Assembly (NCBI RefSeq): GCF_001277235.1
Contig: NZ_CP012266.1
Span: 4,278,001-4,342,000 of the forward strand
Direction: 5' to 3'
DNA length: 64,000 bases
DNA from: Cronobacter dublinensis subsp. dublinensis LMG 23823
GTDB lineage: Bacteria > Pseudomonadota > Gammaproteobacteria > Enterobacterales > Enterobacteriaceae
The position numbers and the translations under genes are program-made. Below are positions 16,493 through 24,530 of the stretch, piece by piece (the first letter of the stretch is position 1; each line of letters starts with the position of its first letter). The notes beneath the pieces are model-generated. The model was not told where the DNA came from, ran no database searches, and saw only the letters and a program-made list of their open reading frames with translations.

Positions 16493-17815
16493 TTACTTAT
16501 CAAAGAGATAATAGTTGACCAGATTTTCCAGCTGTTCCTGATGCCCGCTCTGATGCTGCGGCGCCAGATTATGCTGCTCCGCATGCTGCGCCAGTTCGGC
16601 AAGCGACATCTGCCCTTTGAGGATCTGCTGGCCCAGCTCGCCGTTCCAGCCTGCATAGCGGCGGGCGACGCGCTTATCCAGCTCGCCATCTTCGAGCATT
16701 TTCGCCGCCACTTTCAGCGACAGCGCCATCGTATCCATCGCGCCGATATGCCCGTAGAAGAGATCGTATTTATCGGTGCTCTGACGACGCACTTTGGCGT
16801 CGAAATTCAGCCCGCCGGTGGTAAAGCCGCCCGCTTTGAGGATTTCATACATGACCAGCGCGTTCTCTTCGACGCTGTTCGGGAACTGGTCAGTGTCCCA
16901 GCCGAGCTGCGGATCGCCGCGGTTCGCATCCACCGAGCCGAACAGGCCGAGCGCGATGGCGCTGGCAATCTCATGATGGAAAGAGTGTCCGGCAAGCGTG
17001 GCGTGGTTAGCCTCGATATTAAGCTTAATCTCTTTCTCAAGGCCGAACTGCTTCAGGAAGCCATACACCGTCGCGGCGTCATAATCATACTGATGTTTGG
17101 TCGGCTCCTGCGGTTTCGGCTCGATAAGCAGCGTGCCGCGAAAGCCCGTTTTATGCTTATGCTCCACGACCATCTGCATAAAGCGGCCAAGCTGTTCGCG
17201 CTCCTGGCGCAGATCGGTGTTCAGCAGCGTTTCATAGCCTTCACGACCGCCCCACAGCACATAGTTTTCACCCCCCAGCTGATGGGTCGCGTTCATGGCG
17301 GTCACCACCTGTGTGGCCGCCCAGGAGAACACTTCCGGGTCAGGGTTGGTGGCGGCGCCTGCGCCGTAGCGCGGATGGGTAAAGCAGTTGGCGGTGCCCC
17401 ACAGCAGCTTCACGCCGCTCTCCTGTTGCTTCTGCGCCAGCACTTCGACCATCTGCGCGAAATTGCTCAGATACTCTTTCAGCGACGCGCCTTCCGGCGA
17501 CACGTCGACATCATGGAAGCAGTAATACGGCACGTTGAGCTTATGGAAAAACTCAAACGCCACGTCGGCTTTGCGCTTCGCGAGGCCGAGCGCGTTGCCC
17601 GCCTGCTGCCACGGACGCTCGAACGCGCCCACGCCAAACATGTCAGAGCCGTTCCAGCAGAACGTGTGCCAGTAGCAGGCGGCGAAACGCAGATGGTCTT
17701 CCATACGTTTTCCGGCCACCAGCTCGTCAGGATTGTAGTGACGAAATGCCAGGGGATTAGTGGTTTTCGGGCCTTCATAACGCACACGTTCAAGTTGGTC
17801 GAAATAAGTCGGCAT
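16493..17815 (-). CDS. xylA: Xylose isomerase
   Basis: A 440-residue TIM-barrel isomerase converting D-xylose to D-xylulose. Metal and active-site motifs are visible: YYCFHDVDVSPEG (catalytic histidine), LLIEPKPQEPTKHQYDYD, NIEANHATLAGH and DANRGDPQLGWDTDQFP. The C-terminal residues match the family. It is the first gene of xylAB and is transcribed away from xylFGH across a 382-base control region. Confidence 0.98.
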   Translation of the reverse strand: MPTYFDQLERVRYEGPKTTNPLAFRHYNPDELVAGKRMEDHLRFAACYWHTFCWNGSDMFGVGAFERPWQQAGNALGLAKRKADVAFEFFHKLNVPYYCFHDVDVSPEGASLKEYLSNFAQMVEVLAQKQQESGVKLLWGTANCFTHPRYGAGAATNPDPEVFSWAATQVVTAMNATHQLGGENYVLWGGREGYETLLNTDLRQEREQLGRFMQMVVEHKHKTGFRGTLLIEPKPQEPTKHQYDYDAATVYGFLKQFGLEKEIKLNIEANHATLAGHSFHHEIASAIALGLFGSVDANRGDPQLGWDTDQFPNSVEENALVMYEILKAGGFTTGGLNFDAKVRRQSTDKYDLFYGHIGAMDTMALSLKVAAKMLEDGELDKRVARRYAGWNGELGQQILKGQMSLAELAQHAEQHNLAPQHQSGHQEQLENLVNYYLFDK

Positions 17816-18197
17816 AATTGACTCCGTAATCAGGGCTGTTGCAGCGAGAATAAATTAATCCTGGAATTTCCTTTCCCATTGCTCAATTACGTTATTTCAC
17901 ACTGCGATTAAGAGAATGCACAAACGTGCGCTGGCTCGCAAAAAGCAGGTTTACCTTACTCAATATTGCATTGCGGGATAAATTCCATTTTCTTTGTGAA
18001 ACTTTTGGATTTAACATTTGAAATCCGATCGGCGTCATAAAATCAGAAATAAACAAAAAAACATAATCCAAAGATAAAAATCTGTAATTGATCGCCAGCC
18101 TTTCCGCGCTAAAAATTCCTGCGTCCGTGAGTGTGAATGTCCGTTTCGTCCCCGATGAATTAAGCCCATTCTTAACACTGGTACAGGTATAAAAATC
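17816..18197. promoter_or_regulatory. Divergent xylA/xylF control region
   Basis: This 382-base gap is AT-rich and lacks a credible gene. By homology with E. coli it carries two XylR-dependent promoters and a CRP site. TGTGA at 17995-17999 and TCACA at 17897-17901 are possible CRP half-sites, but neither forms a full consensus site. Adenine-rich direct repeats lie between about 18040 and 18080, near where XylR would bind for xylF. Exact sites are not assigned. Confidence 0.55.
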
Positions 18198-19190
18198 ATG
18201 AAAATGAAGCAGCTTATTCTTACCCTGTGCGCGTCGCTGGCATTAACCAGCTTCAGCGGCATCGCAAAAGACATTAAAATCGGCATGGCCATTGATGACC
18301 TGCGTCTGGAGCGCTGGCAGAAAGACAGGGATATCTTCGTCAGCAAAGCGGAATCGCTGGGCGCTAAGGTGTTTGTACAGTCAGCCAACGGCAACGAAGA
18401 AACGCAGATGTCTCAAATAGAAAACATGATCAATCGCGGCGTGGATGTGCTGGTGATTATTCCCTACAACGGTCAGGTATTAAGTAACGTCGTCGCCGAG
18501 GCGAAGCGCGAAGGAATTAAAGTGCTGGCGTATGACCGCATGATCAATAACGCCGACATCGATTTTTATATTTCTTTTGATAATGAAAAAGTCGGCGAGA
18601 TTCAGGCGCAAAGCCTGGTCGAGAAGGTGCCGCAAGGGAATTATTTCCTGATGGGCGGCTCGCCGGTGGATAATAACGCGCGCCTGTTCCGTGACGGGCA
18701 GATGAAAGTGCTGAAGCCCTTCATCGACAGTGGAAAAATAAAAGTGGTGGGCGACCAGTGGGTCGATGGCTGGCTGCCGGAAAACGCGCTGAAAATAATG
18801 GAAAACGCGCTGACCGCGAACAATAATAAAATTGACGCCGTTGTCGCTTCAAACGACGCGACCGCAGGCGGTGCCATTCAGGCGCTGAGCGCGCAGGGCC
18901 TCGCCGGTAAAGTGGCGATTTCGGGCCAGGATGCTGACCTTGCCGGCATTAAGCGCATTATGGCCGGTACGCAGACTATGACGGTTTATAAACCTATCAC
19001 TCAGCTTGCCAATACCGCGGCGGAAGTCGCCGTCGAGCTTGGCAACGATAAGCAACCAAAATCCGACGCCACCCTGAATAACGGGCTGAAAGAGGTTCCG
19101 GCACGCCTGTTAACCCCCATCAAAGTGGATAAATCCAACATTGAATCCACCGTCATAAAAGACGGCTTCCATAAGAAAAGCGATCTGTAA
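18198..19190 (+). CDS. xylF: XylF, periplasmic D-xylose-binding protein
   Basis: A 330-residue substrate-binding protein of the sugar ABC transporter. A signal peptide (to about residue 23, FSGIAKD) is followed by the two-lobe ribose-binding-type fold: KIGMAIDDLRLERWQKDRD, DVLVIIPYNGQ, VVASNDATAGGAIQAL and GQDADLAGIKRI. It captures D-xylose and docks onto XylH. First gene of xylFGH and followed by xylG after 66 bases. A hairpin-like GCGTTCGCGG...TTCGCGAACGC lies in that gap and may favour xylF mRNA abundance. Confidence 0.98.
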   Translation: MKMKQLILTLCASLALTSFSGIAKDIKIGMAIDDLRLERWQKDRDIFVSKAESLGAKVFVQSANGNEETQMSQIENMINRGVDVLVIIPYNGQVLSNVVAEAKREGIKVLAYDRMINNADIDFYISFDNEKVGEIQAQSLVEKVPQGNYFLMGGSPVDNNARLFRDGQMKVLKPFIDSGKIKVVGDQWVDGWLPENALKIMENALTANNNKIDAVVASNDATAGGAIQALSAQGLAGKVAISGQDADLAGIKRIMAGTQTMTVYKPITQLANTAAEVAVELGNDKQPKSDATLNNGLKEVPARLLTPIKVDKSNIESTVIKDGFHKKSDL

Positions 19191-19256
19191 TCTCGCGGCG
19201 TTCGCGGTCATTCGCGAACGCCAGGCTGCTGTTCGACCTGTGCAGGCGGAATCGTA

Positions 19257-20798
19257 ATGCCTTATTTACTCGAAATGAAAAACATCACCAAAGCCTTTGG
19301 CGCGGTAAAAGCGGTGGATAACGTGTCGCTCGCGCTGGCCCCTGGCGAAGTGATGTCGCTGTGCGGTGAAAACGGCTCCGGCAAATCTACGCTGATGAAA
19401 GTGCTCTGCGGGATCTACCCCTGGGGCAGCTATGAAGGTGAAATCACGTTTGCCGGCGAGCCGCTCACGGCCACGCATATCCGTGATACCGAACGTAAAG
19501 GTATCGCGATCATTCACCAGGAACTGGCGCTGGTGAAAAACCTGACGGTGCTGGAAAACATCTTTCTGGGCGCGGAAATCACGCGTCACGGCGTGCTGGA
19601 TTACGACGCCATGACGCTGCGCTGCGAAAAACTGCTGGCGCAGGTGAGCCTGTTTATTTCGCCGCATACCCGCACGGGCGATCTCGGGCTTGGGCAACAA
19701 CAACTGGTGGAGATAGCCAAAGCGCTCAATAAACAGGTGCGCCTGCTGGTGCTGGATGAGCCGACGGCTTCACTCACCGAGCAAGAAACCGCGCTACTGC
19801 TGGATATCATCCGCGACCTGCAACAGCACGGCATCGCCTGTATTTATATCTCCCACAAGCTGAACGAGGTGAAAGCTATCTCTGACACCATCTGTGTTAT
19901 CAGGGACGGCAAACCTGTCGGCACGCGGCCTGCCGCGCAGATGAGCGAAGAAGAGATCATCGCCATGATGGTGGGCCGTGAACTGACGGCCCTTTACCCG
20001 AGCGAGCCCCACAGCCCCGGTGAGGAAATTCTGCGCGTTGAAAACCTGACGGCCTGGCACCCGGTTAACCGTCATATCCAGCGCGTCAGCGATCTCTCTT
20101 TTTCACTGCGGCGCGGAGAGATTCTCGGCATCGCCGGGCTGGTCGGCGCCGGACGTACCGAGGCAATGCAGTGCCTGTTCGGCGTTTGGCCGGGGCGCTG
20201 GCAGGGCAGCGTTTTTATCGACGGCGAGCCGGTGACTATCCGCAACTGCCAGCAGGCTATCGCGCACGGTATCGCGATGGTGCCGGAGGACCGCAAGAAA
20301 GATGGCATCGTGCCGGTGATGGCGGTCGGGCAAAATATCACGCTTGCCGCGCTGGACCAGTTTAGCGGGCCGCTAAGCACGCTGGATGCCGCAGCGGAGC
20401 AGCAGTGCATTCTCGATTCGCTGCAACGGTTAAAAGTGAAAACCGCCTCGCCGATGCTGGCCATTGGCCGCCTGAGCGGCGGTAATCAGCAGAAAGCCAT
20501 TCTGGCGCGCTGTCTGTTGCTCAATCCGCGCATTCTTATCCTGGATGAGCCGACGCGCGGCATCGATATCGGCGCGAAATATGAAATTTACAAACTCATC
20601 AACCAGCTGGTGCAGCAGGGCATCGCCGTCATCGTTATTTCATCGGAGCTGCCAGAGGTGCTTGGCCTGAGCGACCGGGTACTGGTGATGCATGAAGGCC
20701 GACTTAAAGCCAATTTAATCAACCATCAGCTGACGCAGGAACAGGTGATGGAAGCCGCACTAAGGAGCGACCGCCATGTCGAAAAGCAACCCGTCTGA
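19257..20798 (+). CDS. xylG: XylG, D-xylose ABC transporter ATPase
   Basis: A 513-residue protein with two fused ABC ATPase domains, the usual form for monosaccharide importers. The first has Walker A GENGSGKST, the Q/signature region LGLGQQQLVEIAKAL and Walker B LLVLDEPTASL. The second has a degenerate Walker A (GLVGAGRTE), the signature RLSGGNQQKA and Walker B LILDEPTRG. It powers XylH at the inner membrane. Its end overlaps the xylH start by 23 bases, suggesting coupled translation. Confidence 0.98.
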   Translation: MPYLLEMKNITKAFGAVKAVDNVSLALAPGEVMSLCGENGSGKSTLMKVLCGIYPWGSYEGEITFAGEPLTATHIRDTERKGIAIIHQELALVKNLTVLENIFLGAEITRHGVLDYDAMTLRCEKLLAQVSLFISPHTRTGDLGLGQQQLVEIAKALNKQVRLLVLDEPTASLTEQETALLLDIIRDLQQHGIACIYISHKLNEVKAISDTICVIRDGKPVGTRPAAQMSEEEIIAMMVGRELTALYPSEPHSPGEEILRVENLTAWHPVNRHIQRVSDLSFSLRRGEILGIAGLVGAGRTEAMQCLFGVWPGRWQGSVFIDGEPVTIRNCQQAIAHGIAMVPEDRKKDGIVPVMAVGQNITLAALDQFSGPLSTLDAAAEQQCILDSLQRLKVKTASPMLAIGRLSGGNQQKAILARCLLLNPRILILDEPTRGIDIGAKYEIYKLINQLVQQGIAVIVISSELPEVLGLSDRVLVMHEGRLKANLINHQLTQEQVMEAALRSDRHVEKQPV

Positions 20799-21966
20799 AA
20801 TCAAGCTGGCCGCGCCGTCAGCCCCGCAGCCGGTATCCTTCCGCGCCCTGACTAAAATCAACTTTCAGGTATTCGTGATGATCGCCGCCATCGTGGCCAT
20901 CATGCTTTTTTTCACCCTGATGACAGAAGGCGCGTATCTGAGCGCGCGTAACATCTCTAACCTGCTGCGCCAGACCGCGATCACCGGCATTCTGGCGGTG
21001 GGCATGGTGTTCGTCATTATCTCAGCGGAAATCGATCTCTCCGTCGGCTCAATGATGGGCCTGTTGGGCGGCGCGGCGGCGATTTTCGACGTCTGGCTGG
21101 GCTGGCCGCTGCCGCTGACCATTGTCGTTACGCTGCTGCTCGGCCTGCTGCTGGGAGCCTGGAACGGCTGGTGGGTGGCATACCGGAAAGTCCCGTCGTT
21201 TATCGTCACGCTGGCGGGCATGCTGGCGTTTCGCGGCGTGCTGATTGGCATCACAAACGGCACAACGGTTTCGCCCACCAGCCCGGCAATGTCGCAGATA
21301 GGCCAGAGCTATCTGCCAGGCGGCGTTGGCTTTGGTATCGGCGCGCTGGGGCTGGCGCTGTTTATCTTCTGGCAGTGGCGCGGCCGGATGCGGCGTCAGG
21401 CGCTTGGATTAACGTCCACCGCGTCAACGGCCGTCGCGGGCAAGCAGGCGCTGACGGCCGTCATTGTGCTGGGTGCCATCTGGCTGCTGAACGATTATCG
21501 CGGCGTCCCTACCCCGGTGTTGATCCTGACCTTCCTGCTGCTGGCGGGCATGTTTATGGCGCTACATACCGCGTTTGGCCGTCGTATTTACGCGATCGGC
21601 GGGAATATCGACGCCGCAAGGCTTTCGGGCATCAATGTCGAGCGCACCAAGCTTGCGGTGTTTGCGATAAATGGCCTGATGGTGGCGATTGCCGGCCTGA
21701 TTTTAAGCTCACGGCTTGGCGCGGGCTCGCCGTCGGCGGGTAATATCGCCGAACTGGACGCCATCGCCGCCTGCGTCATCGGCGGCACCAGCCTTGCGGG
21801 CGGCGTCGGGAGCGTGGCGGGCGCGGTAATGGGCGCCTTTATTATGGCGTCGCTTGATAACGGCATGAGCATGATGGACGTCCCCACTTTCTGGCAATAC
21901 ATCGTCAAAGGCGCGATTTTACTGCTGGCGGTTTGGATGGATTCCGCCACGCGAAGACGCGTATAA
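20776..21966 (+). CDS. xylH: XylH, D-xylose ABC transporter permease
   Basis: A 396-residue inner-membrane permease of the ribose/xylose type with about 10-12 helices. Family motifs include ISAEIDLSVGSMMGLLGG in the first half and AIGGNIDAARLSGINVERTK in the last cytoplasmic loop, which contacts the ATPase, then AACVIGGTSLAGGVGSV. It starts within the end of xylG. The C-terminus (VWMDSATRRRV) matches E. coli closely. Confidence 0.98.
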   Translation: MSKSNPSEIKLAAPSAPQPVSFRALTKINFQVFVMIAAIVAIMLFFTLMTEGAYLSARNISNLLRQTAITGILAVGMVFVIISAEIDLSVGSMMGLLGGAAAIFDVWLGWPLPLTIVVTLLLGLLLGAWNGWWVAYRKVPSFIVTLAGMLAFRGVLIGITNGTTVSPTSPAMSQIGQSYLPGGVGFGIGALGLALFIFWQWRGRMRRQALGLTSTASTAVAGKQALTAVIVLGAIWLLNDYRGVPTPVLILTFLLLAGMFMALHTAFGRRIYAIGGNIDAARLSGINVERTKLAVFAINGLMVAIAGLILSSRLGAGSPSAGNIAELDAIAACVIGGTSLAGGVGSVAGAVMGAFIMASLDNGMSMMDVPTFWQYIVKGAILLLAVWMDSATRRRV

Positions 21967-21972
21967 CCATAA

Positions 21973-21995
21973 CCTGCAATGGATCACATTGCAGG
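21973..21995 (+). terminator. Stem-loop between xylH and xylR
   Basis: CCTGCAATG-GATCA-CATTGCAGG is a perfect 9-bp hairpin seven bases after the xylH stop. No T-run follows, so it more likely stabilises the xylFGH mRNA end or weakens read-through into xylR than terminates fully. Confidence 0.55.
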
Positions 21996-22064
21996 CGCAC
22001 GGTTATTCCGCAGGGCGGGATATGTGTTATTCAAACAACAGGTTCAAGGCCGGATACTGACACT

Positions 22065-23243
22065 ATGTTTGAAAAGCGTCATCGCATTACGCTGCTGTTC
22101 AACGCCAACAAAGCTTATGACCGCCAGGTAGTGGAAGGCGTTGGTGAGTACTTGCAGGCTTCACAGTCGGAGTGGGATATCTTCATGGAAGAGGATTTCC
22201 GCACCCGGATTGAGAATATCAGGGAATGGCTTGGCGACGGCGTTATCGCCGACTTTGACGATCCGGAAATCGAGCAGTTGCTGAAAGATGTGCAGGTGCC
22301 GATTGTCGGCGTCGGCGGCTCTTATCATCGGCCAGAGCATTATCCGCCGGTGCACTACATCGCGACAGACAACCATGCGCTGGTAGAGAGCGCGTTTTTA
22401 CATCTCAAAGAGAAAGGGGTACACCGTTTCGCTTTTTATGGGCTGCCTTCTTCCAGCGGTAAACGCTGGGCCGCCGAGCGCGAACACGCCTTCAGTGAAC
22501 TGGTGGCGCGTGAAAAATATCGCGGCGTCATTTATCAGGGGCTGGAGACCGCGCCGGAAAACTGGCAGCACGCGCAGAACCGGCTCTCTGACTGGCTGCA
22601 AACACTACCGCCGCAAACTGGCATTATCGCGGTGACGGACGCGCGAGCGCGTCATTTGTTACAGGTATGCGAGCATCTGCATATTCCGGTGCCGGAAAAG
22701 CTCTGCGTTATCGGCATCGATAACGAAGAACTGACCCGCTATCTTTCGCGCGTGGCGCTCTCGTCCGTGGCACAGGGAACGCGCCAGATGGGGTATCAGG
22801 CCGCAAAACTCTTGCATCGCCTTCTGGATAACGAAAATCTGCCGCTGCAACGCGTACTGGTGCCGCCCGCGCGAGTCGTGGAAAGGCGCTCCACCGATTA
22901 CCGCTCACTGCACGATCCTGCCGTCATACAGGCGATGCACTACATCCGCAATCACGCCTGTAAAGGCATTAAAGTCGAGCAGGTGCTTGATGCGGTAGGC
23001 ATCTCTCGCTCAAACCTTGAGAAGCGCTTCAAAGAGGAAGTGGGCGAGACTATTCACGCCGTGATACACGCCGAGAAGCTGGAAAAAGCGCGCAGCCTGC
23101 TTATCTCTACTTCACTGAGCATTAACGAAATTTCTCAAATGTGCGGCTATCCGTCACTGCAATATTTCTATTCCGTATTTAAAAAAGAGTATGACGCGAC
23201 GCCGAAAGATTATCGCGACAGATTCAGTGAAGTGATCATATAG
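22065..23243 (+). CDS. xylR: XylR, xylose operon activator
   Basis: A 392-residue AraC-family activator with a LacI-type periplasmic-binding-protein fold for sensing xylose (about residues 1-280, e.g. RITLLFNANKAYDRQVVEG, VGVGGSYH, GIDNEELTRYLSRVALSS). The C-terminal AraC DNA-binding domain includes VEQVLDAVGISRSNLEKRFKEEVG and LSINEISQMCGYPSLQYFYSVFKKEY. With xylose it activates xylAB and xylFGH. The ATG at 22065 (MFEKRHRITLL) matches the E. coli start; a longer in-frame start overlapping xylH was rejected. Confidence 0.97.
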   Translation: MFEKRHRITLLFNANKAYDRQVVEGVGEYLQASQSEWDIFMEEDFRTRIENIREWLGDGVIADFDDPEIEQLLKDVQVPIVGVGGSYHRPEHYPPVHYIATDNHALVESAFLHLKEKGVHRFAFYGLPSSSGKRWAAEREHAFSELVAREKYRGVIYQGLETAPENWQHAQNRLSDWLQTLPPQTGIIAVTDARARHLLQVCEHLHIPVPEKLCVIGIDNEELTRYLSRVALSSVAQGTRQMGYQAAKLLHRLLDNENLPLQRVLVPPARVVERRSTDYRSLHDPAVIQAMHYIRNHACKGIKVEQVLDAVGISRSNLEKRFKEEVGETIHAVIHAEKLEKARSLLISTSLSINEISQMCGYPSLQYFYSVFKKEYDATPKDYRDRFSEVII

Positions 23244-23332
23244 GGCGCACTTTCCCTTTTACGCCTAATGTTAAGCAGCGCTTATGTCGTTTTGCCGGAA
23301 TAAAGCGGGTGCGTAAACCAGCGCGCGGCAAT

Positions 23333-23362
23333 AAAAAACGTCTTCCGAAGAAGACGTTTTTT
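23333..23362. terminator. Bidirectional terminator between xylR and bax
   Basis: AAAAAACGTCTTC-CGAA-GAAGACGTTTTTT forms a 13-bp stem with a tetraloop and A/T runs on both sides, between the convergent genes. Confidence 0.92.
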
Positions 23363-23388
23363 ACGCTCAGGCCAGGAGAACCGCTACA

Positions 23389-24213
23389 TTAGTTGGTTGC
23401 CAGCAGGTGTTGATTATCCTGATACATAGCAAACAGGTAATTGTTATAGCTTTTCCCTTTGGTGGAATAGCCTTTCAGCTTGTGGATCATATTGCTGGCG
23501 GTGACTTCCTGGTCCGCTTTACGAAGCTGCAGGCGGGATTTACGGAAAGAGGCATAAGCCGGATGCGTATTGAGATTTACCGCATACGCATTAACGGATT
23601 CTTTAACAGAGTTAAAGGTAGAATACCCTTTCACTTTCCCGGGTGCGTTATTACAACGCTTGCTGCCGCATTTCATGCCGAACAGATTGTTATTGTTACG
23701 AGCAAGTTTCGACGTACCCCAGCCGCTTTCCGCCGCCGCCATCGTCGCGACCATGCTGGCAGGAATAATGTCGACGCGCTCAAGCAGCGTATTCCACGGT
23801 ACGCGGCGCGTATTGCCGTTCCATTTCACCTTATAGCGCTGCGCGATATCTTTCAGGCGCGCGCGCTCTGACGGCGACCACTGGGCGTCATACTGCTTTG
23901 AAATGAGCCAGTTACGCTCAGCCGAAATCGCAGCATTCTGGCTGGTAATGTAAGGCATGACGGTCCGGAGAAACGCTTTTTTCCGTGGTGTTCCGGAAGG
24001 GTATTTTCGCAAATCAGGCAGTGAACCACTTATTACACTATTGCGAGAATACTCTTTTTTACTGCTTGCCAGTTTTTTACCGCTTGTCTTTTTAATATGG
24101 ACTGTGTGGCTCTTTTTCGTCGTGTGCTGTGTTGCCAGCACTTCACCCGAAAATGCCAGGGTGCCTAACATACACAGCGCCGCCCCTAATCGTCGAATTG
24201 AAGTCGATATCAT
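23389..24213 (-). CDS. bax: Bax, glucosaminidase-domain protein
   Basis: A 274-residue exported protein of the same length as E. coli Bax. A signal peptide (to about LATQH) is followed by a basic linker and a mannosyl-glycoprotein endo-beta-N-acetylglucosaminidase-like domain: PASMVATMAAAESGWGTSKLARNNNNLFGMKCG. The glutamate in AAESGWG is the expected catalytic acid. The family cleaves peptidoglycan glycan bonds; a physiological role for Bax is not established. It lies between xylR and malS as in E. coli. Confidence 0.93.
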   Translation of the reverse strand: MISTSIRRLGAALCMLGTLAFSGEVLATQHTTKKSHTVHIKKTSGKKLASSKKEYSRNSVISGSLPDLRKYPSGTPRKKAFLRTVMPYITSQNAAISAERNWLISKQYDAQWSPSERARLKDIAQRYKVKWNGNTRRVPWNTLLERVDIIPASMVATMAAAESGWGTSKLARNNNNLFGMKCGSKRCNNAPGKVKGYSTFNSVKESVNAYAVNLNTHPAYASFRKSRLQLRKADQEVTASNMIHKLKGYSTKGKSYNNYLFAMYQDNQHLLATN

Positions 24214-24530
24214 CAGGTCTCCTGGTCGGATTTCAGCATTCCAACACCTTATTATTTAATTAAATTTAAGAAAGGAATCTTAAATCGTATCAAAAATACC
24301 TTTCTGGATCACCAAAAGAAATAAGTCGAATCTGAATTCCGGGCAGATCCAGGCAGCGTAAACGTCTGAAACGCAACACTAAAAAATGGTGTTTTTAGCA
24401 ATTTATGCTGGTTTTGAAACGGCACGGCTCATCCTCGCGTTTCATCCCCTTTCACTGCCGCTAAAGGATGAGGTTTTTACACAGATGCCGTGCGACACTG
24501 TGCAAAAATCGCACAGGATGCAGATAACGC
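24214..24530. other. bax-malS divergent intergenic region
   Basis: A 317-base AT-rich gap with no credible coding frame. The malS-proximal part carries MalT-like boxes, listed separately; the bax-proximal part should hold the bax promoter, which I could not place firmly. Confidence 0.6.
24429..24473 (+). promoter_or_regulatory. Cluster of three MalT-like boxes before malS
   Basis: MalT activates at sites with the core GGATGA or GGGGATGA. Three are seen: GAGGATGAG (minus strand, 24429-24437), AGGGGATGAA (minus strand, 24441-24450) and AAAGGATGAGG (plus strand, 24463-24473). malS belongs to the E. coli maltose regulon, so this fits maltotriose-dependent activation. Confidence 0.7.

Noticed and set aside
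16487..17821. A 444-codon open frame opposite xylA
   Set aside because: Complete antisense shadow of xylose isomerase with no recognisable domain.
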